Source: Bacteroidales bacterium | Lineage (GTDB): Bacteria; Bacteroidota; Bacteroidia; Bacteroidales; UBA932 | Direction of reading: 5' to 3' | Assembly (NCBI GenBank): GCA_017478685.1 | Contig: JAFVDC010000005.1 | Span: 1 to 5,755 of the forward strand | Length of the DNA: 5,755 bases | In this document: positions 1 to 5,755 of the stretch, piece by piece | Layout: every line of letters starts with the position of its first letter | Numbering within the stretch: position 1 is the stretch's first letter | Position numbers and translations under genes: made by a program | Notes under the pieces: generated by a model | Told to the model about the DNA's origin: nothing | Database searches by the model: none | Seen by the model: only the letters and a program-made list of their open reading frames with translations

Positions 1-1
1 C

Positions 2-964
2 AAGAAATACTCTTACATCATTTCCGGCGCCCTCATCGTGATTGCCATCGCTTCCATCGGCCTCAAGGGCTTCAGCTATGGCGTAGACTTCACCGGCGGC
101 CGCACCTATGTTGTCCGCTTCGACAAGAGCGTCACCGCAGAGGCCGTCCGTGCCAGCGTGGAGGATGTCTTCAAGGCTGCCGCAGAGGCCGAAGGCATTG
201 ACCAGTACTCCGTAGAGGTCAAGCAGTTCGGTGGAGACTCCCAGATGAAGATCACCACCCAGTACAAGAACGACTCCGAATCCACAGAGGTAGACGCCGA
301 AATCGAGTCCCTGCTCTTCGACGCCCTCAAGGGCTTCTACGCCGAAGAAATTCAGCTCTCAGACTTTACCTCAACCCTGGAGAACCCCAACGGTATCATC
401 TCCTCGGATAAGGTTGGTCCTACCATCGCCCGTGACATCACCCGCAGCGCATTCATCGCCGTGTTCCTTGCCCTGATCGTCATCTTCGCATACATCGCAC
501 TGCGCTTCAAGGGCTGGACATGGGGTCTCGGCGGCGTTGTGTCACTTGCCCACACCGCCCTCATCGTCATCGGCTTCTTCTCCCTGTTCAACGGTATCCT
601 GCCGTTCAACCTGGACGTAGACCAGACATTCATCGCGGCTATCCTTACCATCATCGGTTACGCCATCAACGATAACGTGGTTATCTTCGACCGTATCCGT
701 GAGCAGAGGGGCCTGCACCCGAAGGAAGAGTTCCGTACCACTGTGAACACCGCTCTCAACGCCACCCTCACACGTACCCTCAACACTTCCATCTCCACCC
801 TCCTGCCTATGCTCGCAATCGCCATCTTCGGCGGTGAAAGCATCCGCGGTCTGGCCGTCGCCCTTTGCCTTGGTGTCATCATCGGTACCTACGCCTCCAT
901 CATGATCGGTACTCCCATCATGTACGACGCCACCATGGCCGCCAAGAAGAAGGCCGAAAAATAA
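2..964 (+). CDS. secDF: Protein translocase subunit SecF domain, C-terminal part of probable SecDF (5' end outside window)
   Basis: SecD and SecF form the inner-membrane accessory complex that uses the proton motive force to help pull exported proteins out of the SecYEG channel. The frame is open from base 2 and ends at TAA 962-964, so 320 residues are visible and the start lies upstream; a GTG at 38 falls inside the first membrane helix and is not a plausible start. Counting from base 2, I see the end of a first membrane helix (about 5-20), the SecF signature GVDFTGG (27-33), a periplasmic domain (about 35-135), then five further hydrophobic segments. The conserved helix-4 motif reads GYAINDNVVIFDRIRE from residue 219; the family usually has S/T where this has N225. 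The protein ends in a short Lys-rich cytoplasmic tail. SecD and SecF are commonly fused in Bacteroidota; fusion here is inferred, since SecD is not visible. Codons favour ATC, ACC and CGT, suggesting good expression. A terminator follows immediately. Confidence 0.93.
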   Translation, partial: KKYSYIISGALIVIAIASIGLKGFSYGVDFTGGRTYVVRFDKSVTAEAVRASVEDVFKAAAEAEGIDQYSVEVKQFGGDSQMKITTQYKNDSESTEVDAEIESLLFDALKGFYAEEIQLSDFTSTLENPNGIISSDKVGPTIARDITRSAFIAVFLALIVIFAYIALRFKGWTWGLGGVVSLAHTALIVIGFFSLFNGILPFNLDVDQTFIAAILTIIGYAINDNVVIFDRIREQRGLHPKEEFRTTVNTALNATLTRTLNTSISTLLPMLAIAIFGGESIRGLAVALCLGVIIGTYASIMIGTPIMYDATMAAKKKAEK

Positions 965-980
965 GATTTCTTCTCTAAAT

Positions 981-1014
981 AAAAGCCGCGACCTTGCAAG
1001 GGCCGCGGCTTTTT
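981..1014 (+). terminator. Intrinsic terminator of secDF
   Basis: A 10-bp perfect stem pairs AAAAGCCGCG (981-990) with CGCGGCTTTT (1004-1013). The 13-base interior can add a small CCT/AGG stem (992-994 with 999-1001). The run of T at 1010-1014 supplies the U-tract. It begins 17 bases after the secDF stop codon, so it is well placed to end that transcript. The A-rich left arm could also give weak termination from the other side, but no gene on the other strand needs it. Confidence 0.88.
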
Positions 1015-1024
1015 GTTATCTTTG
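994..1024 (+). promoter_or_regulatory. Candidate Bacteroidota-type promoter for dnaE (-33 TTG, -7 TAnnTTTG)
   Basis: TTG at 994-996 and TATCTTTG at 1017-1024 are separated by 20 bases. This fits the established Bacteroides-type promoter (TTG near -33, TAnnTTTG near -7, roughly 19-21 bases apart), with all six fixed -7 positions matching. The -33 element lies in the interior of the secDF terminator hairpin and the spacer covers its right arm and U-tract. By the usual geometry, transcription should start only a few bases after 1024, at or very close to the dnaE ATG at 1030. The position is read directly; promoter activity and start site are inferred. Confidence 0.68.
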
Positions 1025-1029
1025 TTCCT

Positions 1030-4000
1030 ATGAGTTTTGTGCACCTTCATGTCCACACCCAGTACTCCATCCTGGACGGGCAGTCTTCCATAGAAAACCT
1101 CTTCAACCGGGCCGATGAACTTGGCATGCCGGCCCTTGCCATCACGGACCACGGCAACATGTACGGCGTAAAGGAGTTCTTCAAATTTGCCAAGAAGCAC
1201 CCTGGCGTAAAGCCCATAATAGGCTGTGAGATATATGTTTCCAAAGGAGACCACAGGCTCAAGGAGAAGGGGTATTACCACCTCATTCTTTTGGCTAAGA
1301 ACTATCAGGGGTATCTCAATCTGGTGAAGATTGTCTCCGAAGGCCACATCAACGGCATGTACTACAGGCCGCGCGTGAGCCATGAGATAGTGGAGAAATA
1401 CCATGAAGGGCTCATCTGTTCTTCGGCCTGTCTGGCGGGAGAGATCCCGCGCCTTATCATGGCACATGACACCGCCGGGGTGGAAAAGGCCATCCAGTGG
1501 CACAAGAGGGTATTTGGGGAGGACTACTACCTTGAGGTCATGAAGCACAAGACGGAGGTTCCCGGCCTTTCCAACGACCTCTATGAGCAGCAGTGCTACT
1601 ACACGGAGGAAATCTTCAAGCTGGCCGAAAAATTCGGCATAAAGGTGATTGCCACCAACGACGCCCACTTTGTTAGGAAGGAGGACGGCCCCGTACACGA
1701 CCGCCTTATCTGCCTCACCACCAACTCTTACGTGGACGACCCCCAGAGGCTGCGGTATACCCAGCAGGAGTACATCAAGACGGAGGAAGAGATGCTGGCC
1801 CTGTTCCCGGAGCACCCGGAGGCCATTTCAAATACGCTGGAAGTTGCATCAAAGATCGAGTCCTACTCCATAGACCGAGACCCCGTGCTGCCGGTATTCG
1901 ACCTTGACCCTGCGTTCATGGCCGAAATAGACACCTACCTTGAAAAATACAAGGACATCATAGATGCCGGCCGCTGTGACAAACACGGCACCTACCGCGG
2001 AGACGGCTTCTGCCATTCCGTAGCCTACCTTTGCCACCTCACCTACAAGGGCGCCCATGAGCGCTACGGAGAAACCCTCACCAAGGAGCAGGCGGAGCGC
2101 ATAGACTTCGAGCTCAAGACCATCTGCCGAATGGGCTTCCCGGACTATTTCCTCATAGTCCAGGACTACATTGCAGCATCCCGCGCCATGGGCTCGATGG
2201 TGGGCCCGGGCCGTGGCAGCGCCGCAGGTTCCGTGGTTGCCTACTGCCTCAAGATCACCAATCTGGACCCCATCAAGTACCAGCTCCTGTTTGAGCGTTT
2301 CCTGAACCCGGACCGTATATCCATGCCGGATATTGATGTAGACTTTGAGGACCTTACTAAGGCCCACCAGTACGTTGAAGACAAGTACGGGGCCTCCCAT
2401 GTGTCCCGCGTCATCACCTTCGGCACAATGGCCGCAAAAAGCGCCATAAAGGACGTTGCGCGCATTTCCCACGTGAGCATAGATGAGAGTAACCGCCTCA
2501 CCAAAATGGTCCCTGACCGCCTTTCAGAGAGAAAGGAGAAAGAATACCCCTTCAACCCCAAACTGGACCAGCTGAAACCCGGCTTCAAGGTTGTGGAAAA
2601 GGACGGAAAAACGTTCCAGGTGGGAATGGAGGACGTTGATGTCAAGATAAACCTCAAGAACTGCTACCGCCTTGTCCCTGAGTTTATAGAAGAGCTCAAG
2701 AACGGCCCGGAAATCAATAAGGAAGTCCTGAAATACGCCCAGGCCCTGGAGGGATGCGTGAGGCAGGTGGGAATGCACGCCTGCGCCACTATAATCGGCC
2801 GCGGAGACCTTACCGAGTATCTTCCCATAACCCTTTCCCAGGATAAGGAAACGGGGCTTTACGTGCGTACCTCGCAGTATGACGGCCACTACATTGAGGA
2901 CGTTGGCATGCTCAAGATGGACTTCCTTGGGCTCATCACGCTCCAGATTATCCATGGCTGCCTGGACCTCATCAAGGAGCACCACGGTGAAGACATTGAC
3001 ATAGAGGCAATTCCCATCGACGACAAAGCCACCCTGGAGCTCTACGGCCGCGGAGACACCACTTCCGTGTTCCAGTTCGAATCCGACGGCATGAAGCAGT
3101 GGCTCCAAAGGCTCAAACCTGAGCGCTTCGAGGACCTCATTGCAATGAACGCCCTTTATCGGCCCGGTCCCATGGACTACATCCCGGACTTCGTGGCCCG
3201 TAAACAGGGAGAGCAAAAGATAGAGTACGACCTCCCGGAAATGGAGGAATTCCTCCAGGACACATACGGCGTCACGGTGTACCAGGAGCAGGTGATGCTT
3301 CTGTCCCAGAAACTTGCGGGCTTCACTAAAGGTGAGGCCGATAAACTCCGCAAGGCCATGGGTAAGAAGCAGATAGACATCCTGAACTCCCTCAAGGACA
3401 AGTTCATGACCGGCGGCGCCGCAAATGGCCACCCTGAGAAGGTTCTGGACAAGATCTGGAAAGACTGGGAGAAGTTTGCCCAGTATGCCTTCAACAAGTC
3501 CCACGCCACCTGCTATGCATGGGTGAGTTACCAGACCGGCTGGCTCAAGGCCCACTACCCGTCAGAATTCTTTGCCAGCTGCCTCAACTGCGCCAAGTCC
3601 ATGGAAGAAACCGTGAAGATAATGGACGACTGCAAAGGCCACGGCATCAAGATCCTGGGCCCGGATGTCAACGAGAGTTCCGGCCATTTCACGGTAAATG
3701 CCAAAGGCGACGTCCGTTTTGCCCTCAGTTCCATCAAGGGATTCGGCGGCAACATTGTGGACGCCATTGTGAAGGAAAGAGACGAAAACGGCTTGTTCTC
3801 AAGCGTCTACGACTTTGTGGAGCGCATGAGCGGCTGCATCAACAGAAAGAGCTTCGAAAACCTTGTGAACTCCGGCGCGCTGGATGGTTTCGGCCACCCC
3901 CGCGGCATGTATTTCCTTCCCGGCAAAAACGGCGGAGACCTTTTCATAGACCAGCTTACCCGCTACGGAGACCTCTACAACAGGGATTCCGTGCAGTCCG

Positions 4001-4773
4001 GGGCATCCCTCTTCGGAGACATGGAAGAAATGAAGCCGGAGCCTCCCGCCCTTCCGGAAGGCGTTCCAAACGTAGACATCATGGAAGAACTCCAGAAGGA
4101 AAAGGACCTTGTGGGCATGTACCTCAGTTCCCATCCCCTGGACCGCTATGACTTTGAGATAAAGAACTTCGCCACATGCAAGATAAATGACCTCCAGGAC
4201 CTTATAGCCGAATGCGACGCCAAGAAGCAGACTGCAAAGGTGAGCATTGCGGGCATCGTGACGGATTTCAAGCAGCTCACCACCAAAACCGGCAAGCCGT
4301 ACTCCCGCACCACCCTGGAAGACTATTCCGGCTCGTTTGAACTTACCCTCTTCGGCAAGGACCACGAAACCTTCATGCAGTACATGCAGCCCAAGGCCAC
4401 GCTGTTCCTGGAAGGCGAGATTGCCGAAAAATTCTTCCTGAAAGCGGAGGAAAAGGCCCAGGGCAAACCCGCCCCGCCGTACGTGTTCAAGTTACGGAAA
4501 GTGACCCTTCTTGGCAATGTGGCCGAAGACCTCCTTGGCGGCTTCTCCATGGACATCACCACGCCCATGCTCACGGACAAGTTCAGGAAGGACCTCGTGA
4601 ACGTAATCAAGCATCACAAGGGCAGCATTCCCCTTACGCTGTACCTCTTCGACCCCGGCACCCGCTACCGCATCCAGTTCTACTCCAAGAAGTTCCAGGT
4701 AGCCGTCACCTCAGAGTTCATCCGCGCCCTCCAGGCCATCGGCATTGAGCACTATGAGGTCCTGAGAAAGTAA
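1030..4773 (+). CDS. dnaE: DNA polymerase III subunit alpha (replicative polymerase, DnaE1 type)
   Basis: Catalytic subunit of the cytoplasmic replicase, 1247 residues (E. coli DnaE has 1160). The N-terminal PHP domain (about 2-280) starts with HLHVHTQYS (5-13) and keeps likely metal ligands H7, H9, D16, H41, E67, H84, C134, D211 and H213. The polymerase core has GPGRGS (392-397), catalytic D434 and D436 in PDIDVDF, and the third aspartate D631 in LKMDFLG; YRPGPMDY (710-717) and NKSHAT (822-827) are further family motifs. A helix-hairpin-helix region (about 890-960) precedes a likely clamp-binding segment QSGASLFG (989-996), an OB fold (about 1070-1155) and a C-terminal domain. ATG 1030 is preferred because the PHP motif begins four residues later; a TTG at 994 lies inside the terminator. 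There is no Shine-Dalgarno sequence, as is common in this phylum. A Cys/His-bearing insertion occupies about 296-340. It is flanked by terminators, so probably monocistronic. Confidence 0.97.
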   Translation: MSFVHLHVHTQYSILDGQSSIENLFNRADELGMPALAITDHGNMYGVKEFFKFAKKHPGVKPIIGCEIYVSKGDHRLKEKGYYHLILLAKNYQGYLNLVKIVSEGHINGMYYRPRVSHEIVEKYHEGLICSSACLAGEIPRLIMAHDTAGVEKAIQWHKRVFGEDYYLEVMKHKTEVPGLSNDLYEQQCYYTEEIFKLAEKFGIKVIATNDAHFVRKEDGPVHDRLICLTTNSYVDDPQRLRYTQQEYIKTEEEMLALFPEHPEAISNTLEVASKIESYSIDRDPVLPVFDLDPAFMAEIDTYLEKYKDIIDAGRCDKHGTYRGDGFCHSVAYLCHLTYKGAHERYGETLTKEQAERIDFELKTICRMGFPDYFLIVQDYIAASRAMGSMVGPGRGSAAGSVVAYCLKITNLDPIKYQLLFERFLNPDRISMPDIDVDFEDLTKAHQYVEDKYGASHVSRVITFGTMAAKSAIKDVARISHVSIDESNRLTKMVPDRLSERKEKEYPFNPKLDQLKPGFKVVEKDGKTFQVGMEDVDVKINLKNCYRLVPEFIEELKNGPEINKEVLKYAQALEGCVRQVGMHACATIIGRGDLTEYLPITLSQDKETGLYVRTSQYDGHYIEDVGMLKMDFLGLITLQIIHGCLDLIKEHHGEDIDIEAIPIDDKATLELYGRGDTTSVFQFESDGMKQWLQRLKPERFEDLIAMNALYRPGPMDYIPDFVARKQGEQKIEYDLPEMEEFLQDTYGVTVYQEQVMLLSQKLAGFTKGEADKLRKAMGKKQIDILNSLKDKFMTGGAANGHPEKVLDKIWKDWEKFAQYAFNKSHATCYAWVSYQTGWLKAHYPSEFFASCLNCAKSMEETVKIMDDCKGHGIKILGPDVNESSGHFTVNAKGDVRFALSSIKGFGGNIVDAIVKERDENGLFSSVYDFVERMSGCINRKSFENLVNSGALDGFGHPRGMYFLPGKNGGDLFIDQLTRYGDLYNRDSVQSGASLFGDMEEMKPEPPALPEGVPNVDIMEELQKEKDLVGMYLSSHPLDRYDFEIKNFATCKINDLQDLIAECDAKKQTAKVSIAGIVTDFKQLTTKTGKPYSRTTLEDYSGSFELTLFGKDHETFMQYMQPKATLFLEGEIAEKFFLKAEEKAQGKPAPPYVFKLRKVTLLGNVAEDLLGGFSMDITTPMLTDKFRKDLVNVIKHHKGSIPLTLYLFDPGTRYRIQFYSKKFQVAVTSEFIRALQAIGIEHYEVLRK

Positions 4774-4812
4774 CCCCGTGGAGGGAAGTGGTTGATTATA
4801 AGCTATATACAT

Positions 4813-4846
4813 AAAAGAGGGTGCCGAATTTCTAGCACCCTCTTTT
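4813..4846 (+). terminator. Intrinsic terminator of dnaE
   Basis: A perfect 12-bp stem pairs AAAAGAGGGTGC (4813-4824) with GCACCCTCTTTT (4835-4846) around a 10-base loop (4825-4834). The 3' arm ends in four T, and the element starts 39 bases after the dnaE stop. The A-run on the left arm makes it symmetric, so it could act in both directions. It separates dnaE from clpB transcriptionally. Confidence 0.9.
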
Positions 4847-4888
4847 GTGTAATACTCTGGTTTTCAGTCGTTTAGCTCCACGGTGGGA

Positions 4889-5022
4889 GGTTTCTCAACT
4901 CAGCCCTGCGGGCTTCGCTCGAAATGACAATCCTTGTCCTAGGCCCGGGACACAATCCCGTCATGCCCGACCTGATCGGGCATCTTGTGGCCGGGACGGA
5001 ACCGGCACTGCCAAAATGGCAG
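4889..5022. repeat. Probable dispersed intergenic repeat (REP-like chain of palindromes)
   Basis: At least five short palindromes follow one another: AGCCC/GGGCT (4902-4914), GACAA/TTGTC (4926-4938), CGGGA/TCCCG (4946-4960), ATGCCCGA/TCGGGCAT (4963-4983, the strongest, 8 bp with a 5-base loop) and CTGCCA/TGGCAG (5008-5022). A sixth, GCCGG/CCGGC (4990-5006), fits between the last two. Read on the - strand, the pieces GTCATTTCGAGCGAAGC and TGAGAAACC resemble a family of short intergenic repeats I recall from Bacteroidota and other genomes, as does GTCATGCCCGACC on the + strand. The palindromes are seen directly; membership of a multicopy family is from recollection and cannot be shown from one copy. 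Boundaries are approximate. Confidence 0.62.
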
Positions 5023-5064
5023 AAAAACCCAAACGGAACGGAGATTGAAGACTGGTCCATAGAA

Positions 5065-5070
5065 AAGGAG
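5065..5070 (+). promoter_or_regulatory. Shine-Dalgarno site of clpB
   Basis: AAGGAG ends nine bases before ATG 5080, an acceptable spacing for a strong ribosome binding site. It decides the start: the frame is open upstream to 4876, but no such site precedes the other candidate starts (ATG 4924, ATG 4963, GTG 4987). The contrast with the leaderless-looking dnaE start is notable. Confidence 0.7.
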
Positions 5071-5079
5071 AAAATAGAT

Positions 5080-5755
5080 ATGGATCAGAACAGTAACAAC
5101 AACACCTCATTCCTCCAGAGGTTTGCAATAAACCTCAACGAGAGGGCGGCTCAGGGGAAACTGGACCCGGTGATTGGCCGTGACGACGAAATCCGCCGTG
5201 TGCTTCAGATCCTAAGCCGAAGGACAAAGAACAACCCCATCCTGGTTGGTGAACCGGGCGTGGGTAAAACCGCAATATCTGAAGGCATCGCCCAGAACAT
5301 AGTGAACGGGCAGGTGCCGGAAAACCTAAAGAGCAAGAAAGTCTACTCCCTGGACATGGGCGCCCTCATTGCCGGCGCAAAGTATCAGGGCGAGTTTGAA
5401 GAGCGTCTGAAGGGCGTGGTGAAGGAAGTAGTGGACAGCGCCGGTGAGATTATCCTGTTCATCGACGAGATTCACACCCTGGTTGGCGCAGGCCGGACCA
5501 GCGGCGCAATGGACGCCTCCAACATCCTCAAGCCGGCGCTGGCCCGTGGCGAACTCAGGACCATCGGCTCAACCACCCTGGACGAGTACCAGAAGTACTT
5601 TGAGGCCGACAAAGCCCTGGAGCGCCGATTCCAGATGGTGATGGTGGACGAGCCGTCGCCGGCGGAAAGCATCGCCATCCTGCGTGGCCTGAAGGAGCGC
5701 TACGAGAACCATCACAAGGTGCGTATCGAGGACGATGCGCTCATTGCCGCCGTGA
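5080..5755 (+). CDS. clpB: ClpB-type AAA+ disaggregase lacking the N-terminal domain (3' end outside window)
   Basis: ClpB is a cytoplasmic hexameric ATPase that, with DnaK, threads aggregated proteins through its pore to resolubilise them. The 225 visible residues cover the start of the first AAA+ domain: linker and [14 protein letters not shown] (from 27), Walker A GEPGVGKT (57-64, K63), pore loop GAKYQGEF (99-106, Y102), Walker B ending in D129-E130, and the arginine-finger pair R182-R183 in [15 protein letters not shown] and [11 protein letters not shown] are ClpB-like rather than ClpA/ClpC-like wording. Each of these residues is exactly 149 lower than its E. coli ClpB counterpart (K212, Y251, E279, R331/R332), so the roughly 150-residue Clp_N domain is missing. 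The first residues, [10 protein letters not shown], are a short polar tail. Start chosen by AAGGAG nine bases upstream. A repeat and a terminator precede it, so it is probably transcribed separately from dnaE. Domain D2 and the coiled-coil middle domain lie beyond the edge. Confidence 0.93.
   Translation, partial: MDQNSNNNTSFLQRFAINLNERAAQGKLDPVIGRDDEIRRVLQILSRRTKNNPILVGEPGVGKTAISEGIAQNIVNGQVPENLKSKKVYSLDMGALIAGAKYQGEFEERLKGVVKEVVDSAGEIILFIDEIHTLVGAGRTSGAMDASNILKPALARGELRTIGSTTLDEYQKYFEADKALERRFQMVMVDEPSPAESIAILRGLKERYENHHKVRIEDDALIAAV

Larger units (their letters stand above)
4774..5079. other. dnaE-clpB intergenic region (306 bases, no gene)
   Basis: No convincing gene lies here. From left to right it holds an AT-rich stretch (4791-4814), the dnaE terminator, an unremarkable segment (4847-4888), a cluster of palindromes that looks like a dispersed repeat (4889-5022), and the clpB leader with a ribosome binding site. 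I found no good TAnnTTTG promoter box for clpB; its promoter is either degenerate or inside the repeat. An 8-base inverted pair, CCGTGGAG (4776-4783) and CTCCACGG (4876-4883), brackets the terminator. The last 204 bases (4876-5079) happen to be open in the clpB frame, although their content is repeat rather than coding. Confidence 0.75.

Noticed and set aside
994..1029. Upstream TTG start extending DnaE by 12 residues
   Set aside because: It lies in the terminator loop and the -33 box, would run through a GC hairpin, and adds residues before a PHP motif that normally starts near the N-terminus.
889..1815. Long open frame on the - strand (308 codons)
   Set aside because: It runs antisense across the end of secDF, the terminator and the dnaE start. 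Its length comes from the strong codon bias of the real genes, and its product shows no family motif.
1849..2472. Open frame on the - strand inside dnaE (207 codons)
   Set aside because: Antisense shadow; Gly/Val-rich and without any motif.
2524..3555. Long open frame on the - strand (343 codons) inside dnaE
   Set aside because: Fully antisense to the conserved polymerase core; Leu/Val/His-rich composition typical of an antisense shadow, with no recognisable domain.
3519..4151. Out-of-frame + strand open frame inside dnaE (210 codons)
   Set aside because: Arg/Pro-rich product typical of a shifted reading of GC-rich coding DNA; dnaE itself is intact here, so it is not a frameshifted piece.
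4817..4842. Possible CIRCE/HrcA operator upstream of clpB (GAGGGTGC and GCACCCTC)
   Set aside because: CIRCE is TTAGCACTC-N9-GAGTGCTAA, so the arms here are in the opposite order, and the element is fully explained as a terminator.
5008..5027. CTGCCA/TGGCAG hairpin as a further terminator
   Set aside because: It is followed by A's, not T's, on the + strand, and the - strand reading has no T-run after the stem.
4845..5060. Small open frames on both strands in the dnaE-clpB spacer (67 and 62 codons)
   Set aside because: They read through the palindromic repeat. Proteins with such wording are familiar spurious calls from dispersed repeats, and no start has a ribosome site.

Overview
The window looks like ordinary chromosome from a fairly GC-rich member of the Bacteroidota, probably Bacteroidales-like. 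The protein sequences point that way: the DnaE and ClpB reading frames carry wording I associate with that phylum. So does a sequence just before dnaE that fits the Bacteroidota sigma-factor consensus (TTG, 20 bases, TAnnTTTG). Assignment below phylum is not supported. All three genes lie on the + strand, and none is obviously foreign.

Layout. (1) Bases 2-964 are the C-terminal, SecF-type part of a Sec translocon accessory protein, probably the end of a fused SecDF. It is cut by the left edge. (2) Bases 965-1029 are a very compact junction. A strong intrinsic terminator for secDF physically contains the -33 part of a promoter-like sequence whose -7 box ends five bases before the dnaE ATG, so dnaE may be transcribed as a (nearly) leaderless mRNA. 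(3) Bases 1030-4773 are a complete dnaE, the replicative DNA polymerase III alpha subunit, 1247 residues, with an intact catalytic triad and a PHP domain whose metal ligands look preserved. (4) Bases 4774-5079 are a 306-base intergenic region. It holds a perfect 12-bp terminator hairpin and then a chain of small palindromes that resembles a dispersed intergenic repeat (REP-like). (5) From 5080 to the right edge is the start of a ClpB-type disaggregase. It begins directly at the linker before the first AAA+ domain, so the usual N-terminal Clp_N domain is absent.

The genes serve separate housekeeping jobs (protein export, DNA replication, protein disaggregation), and the terminators indicate separate transcription units rather than one operon. 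I see no new multi-gene system, CRISPR array, RNA gene, insertion sequence or defence cassette. The points most worth a second look are the terminator/promoter overlap with a possible leaderless dnaE, the N-domain-less ClpB whose first residue matches almost exactly where the short E. coli ClpB isoform starts, and the repeat that sits where the clpB N-domain would otherwise be encoded.
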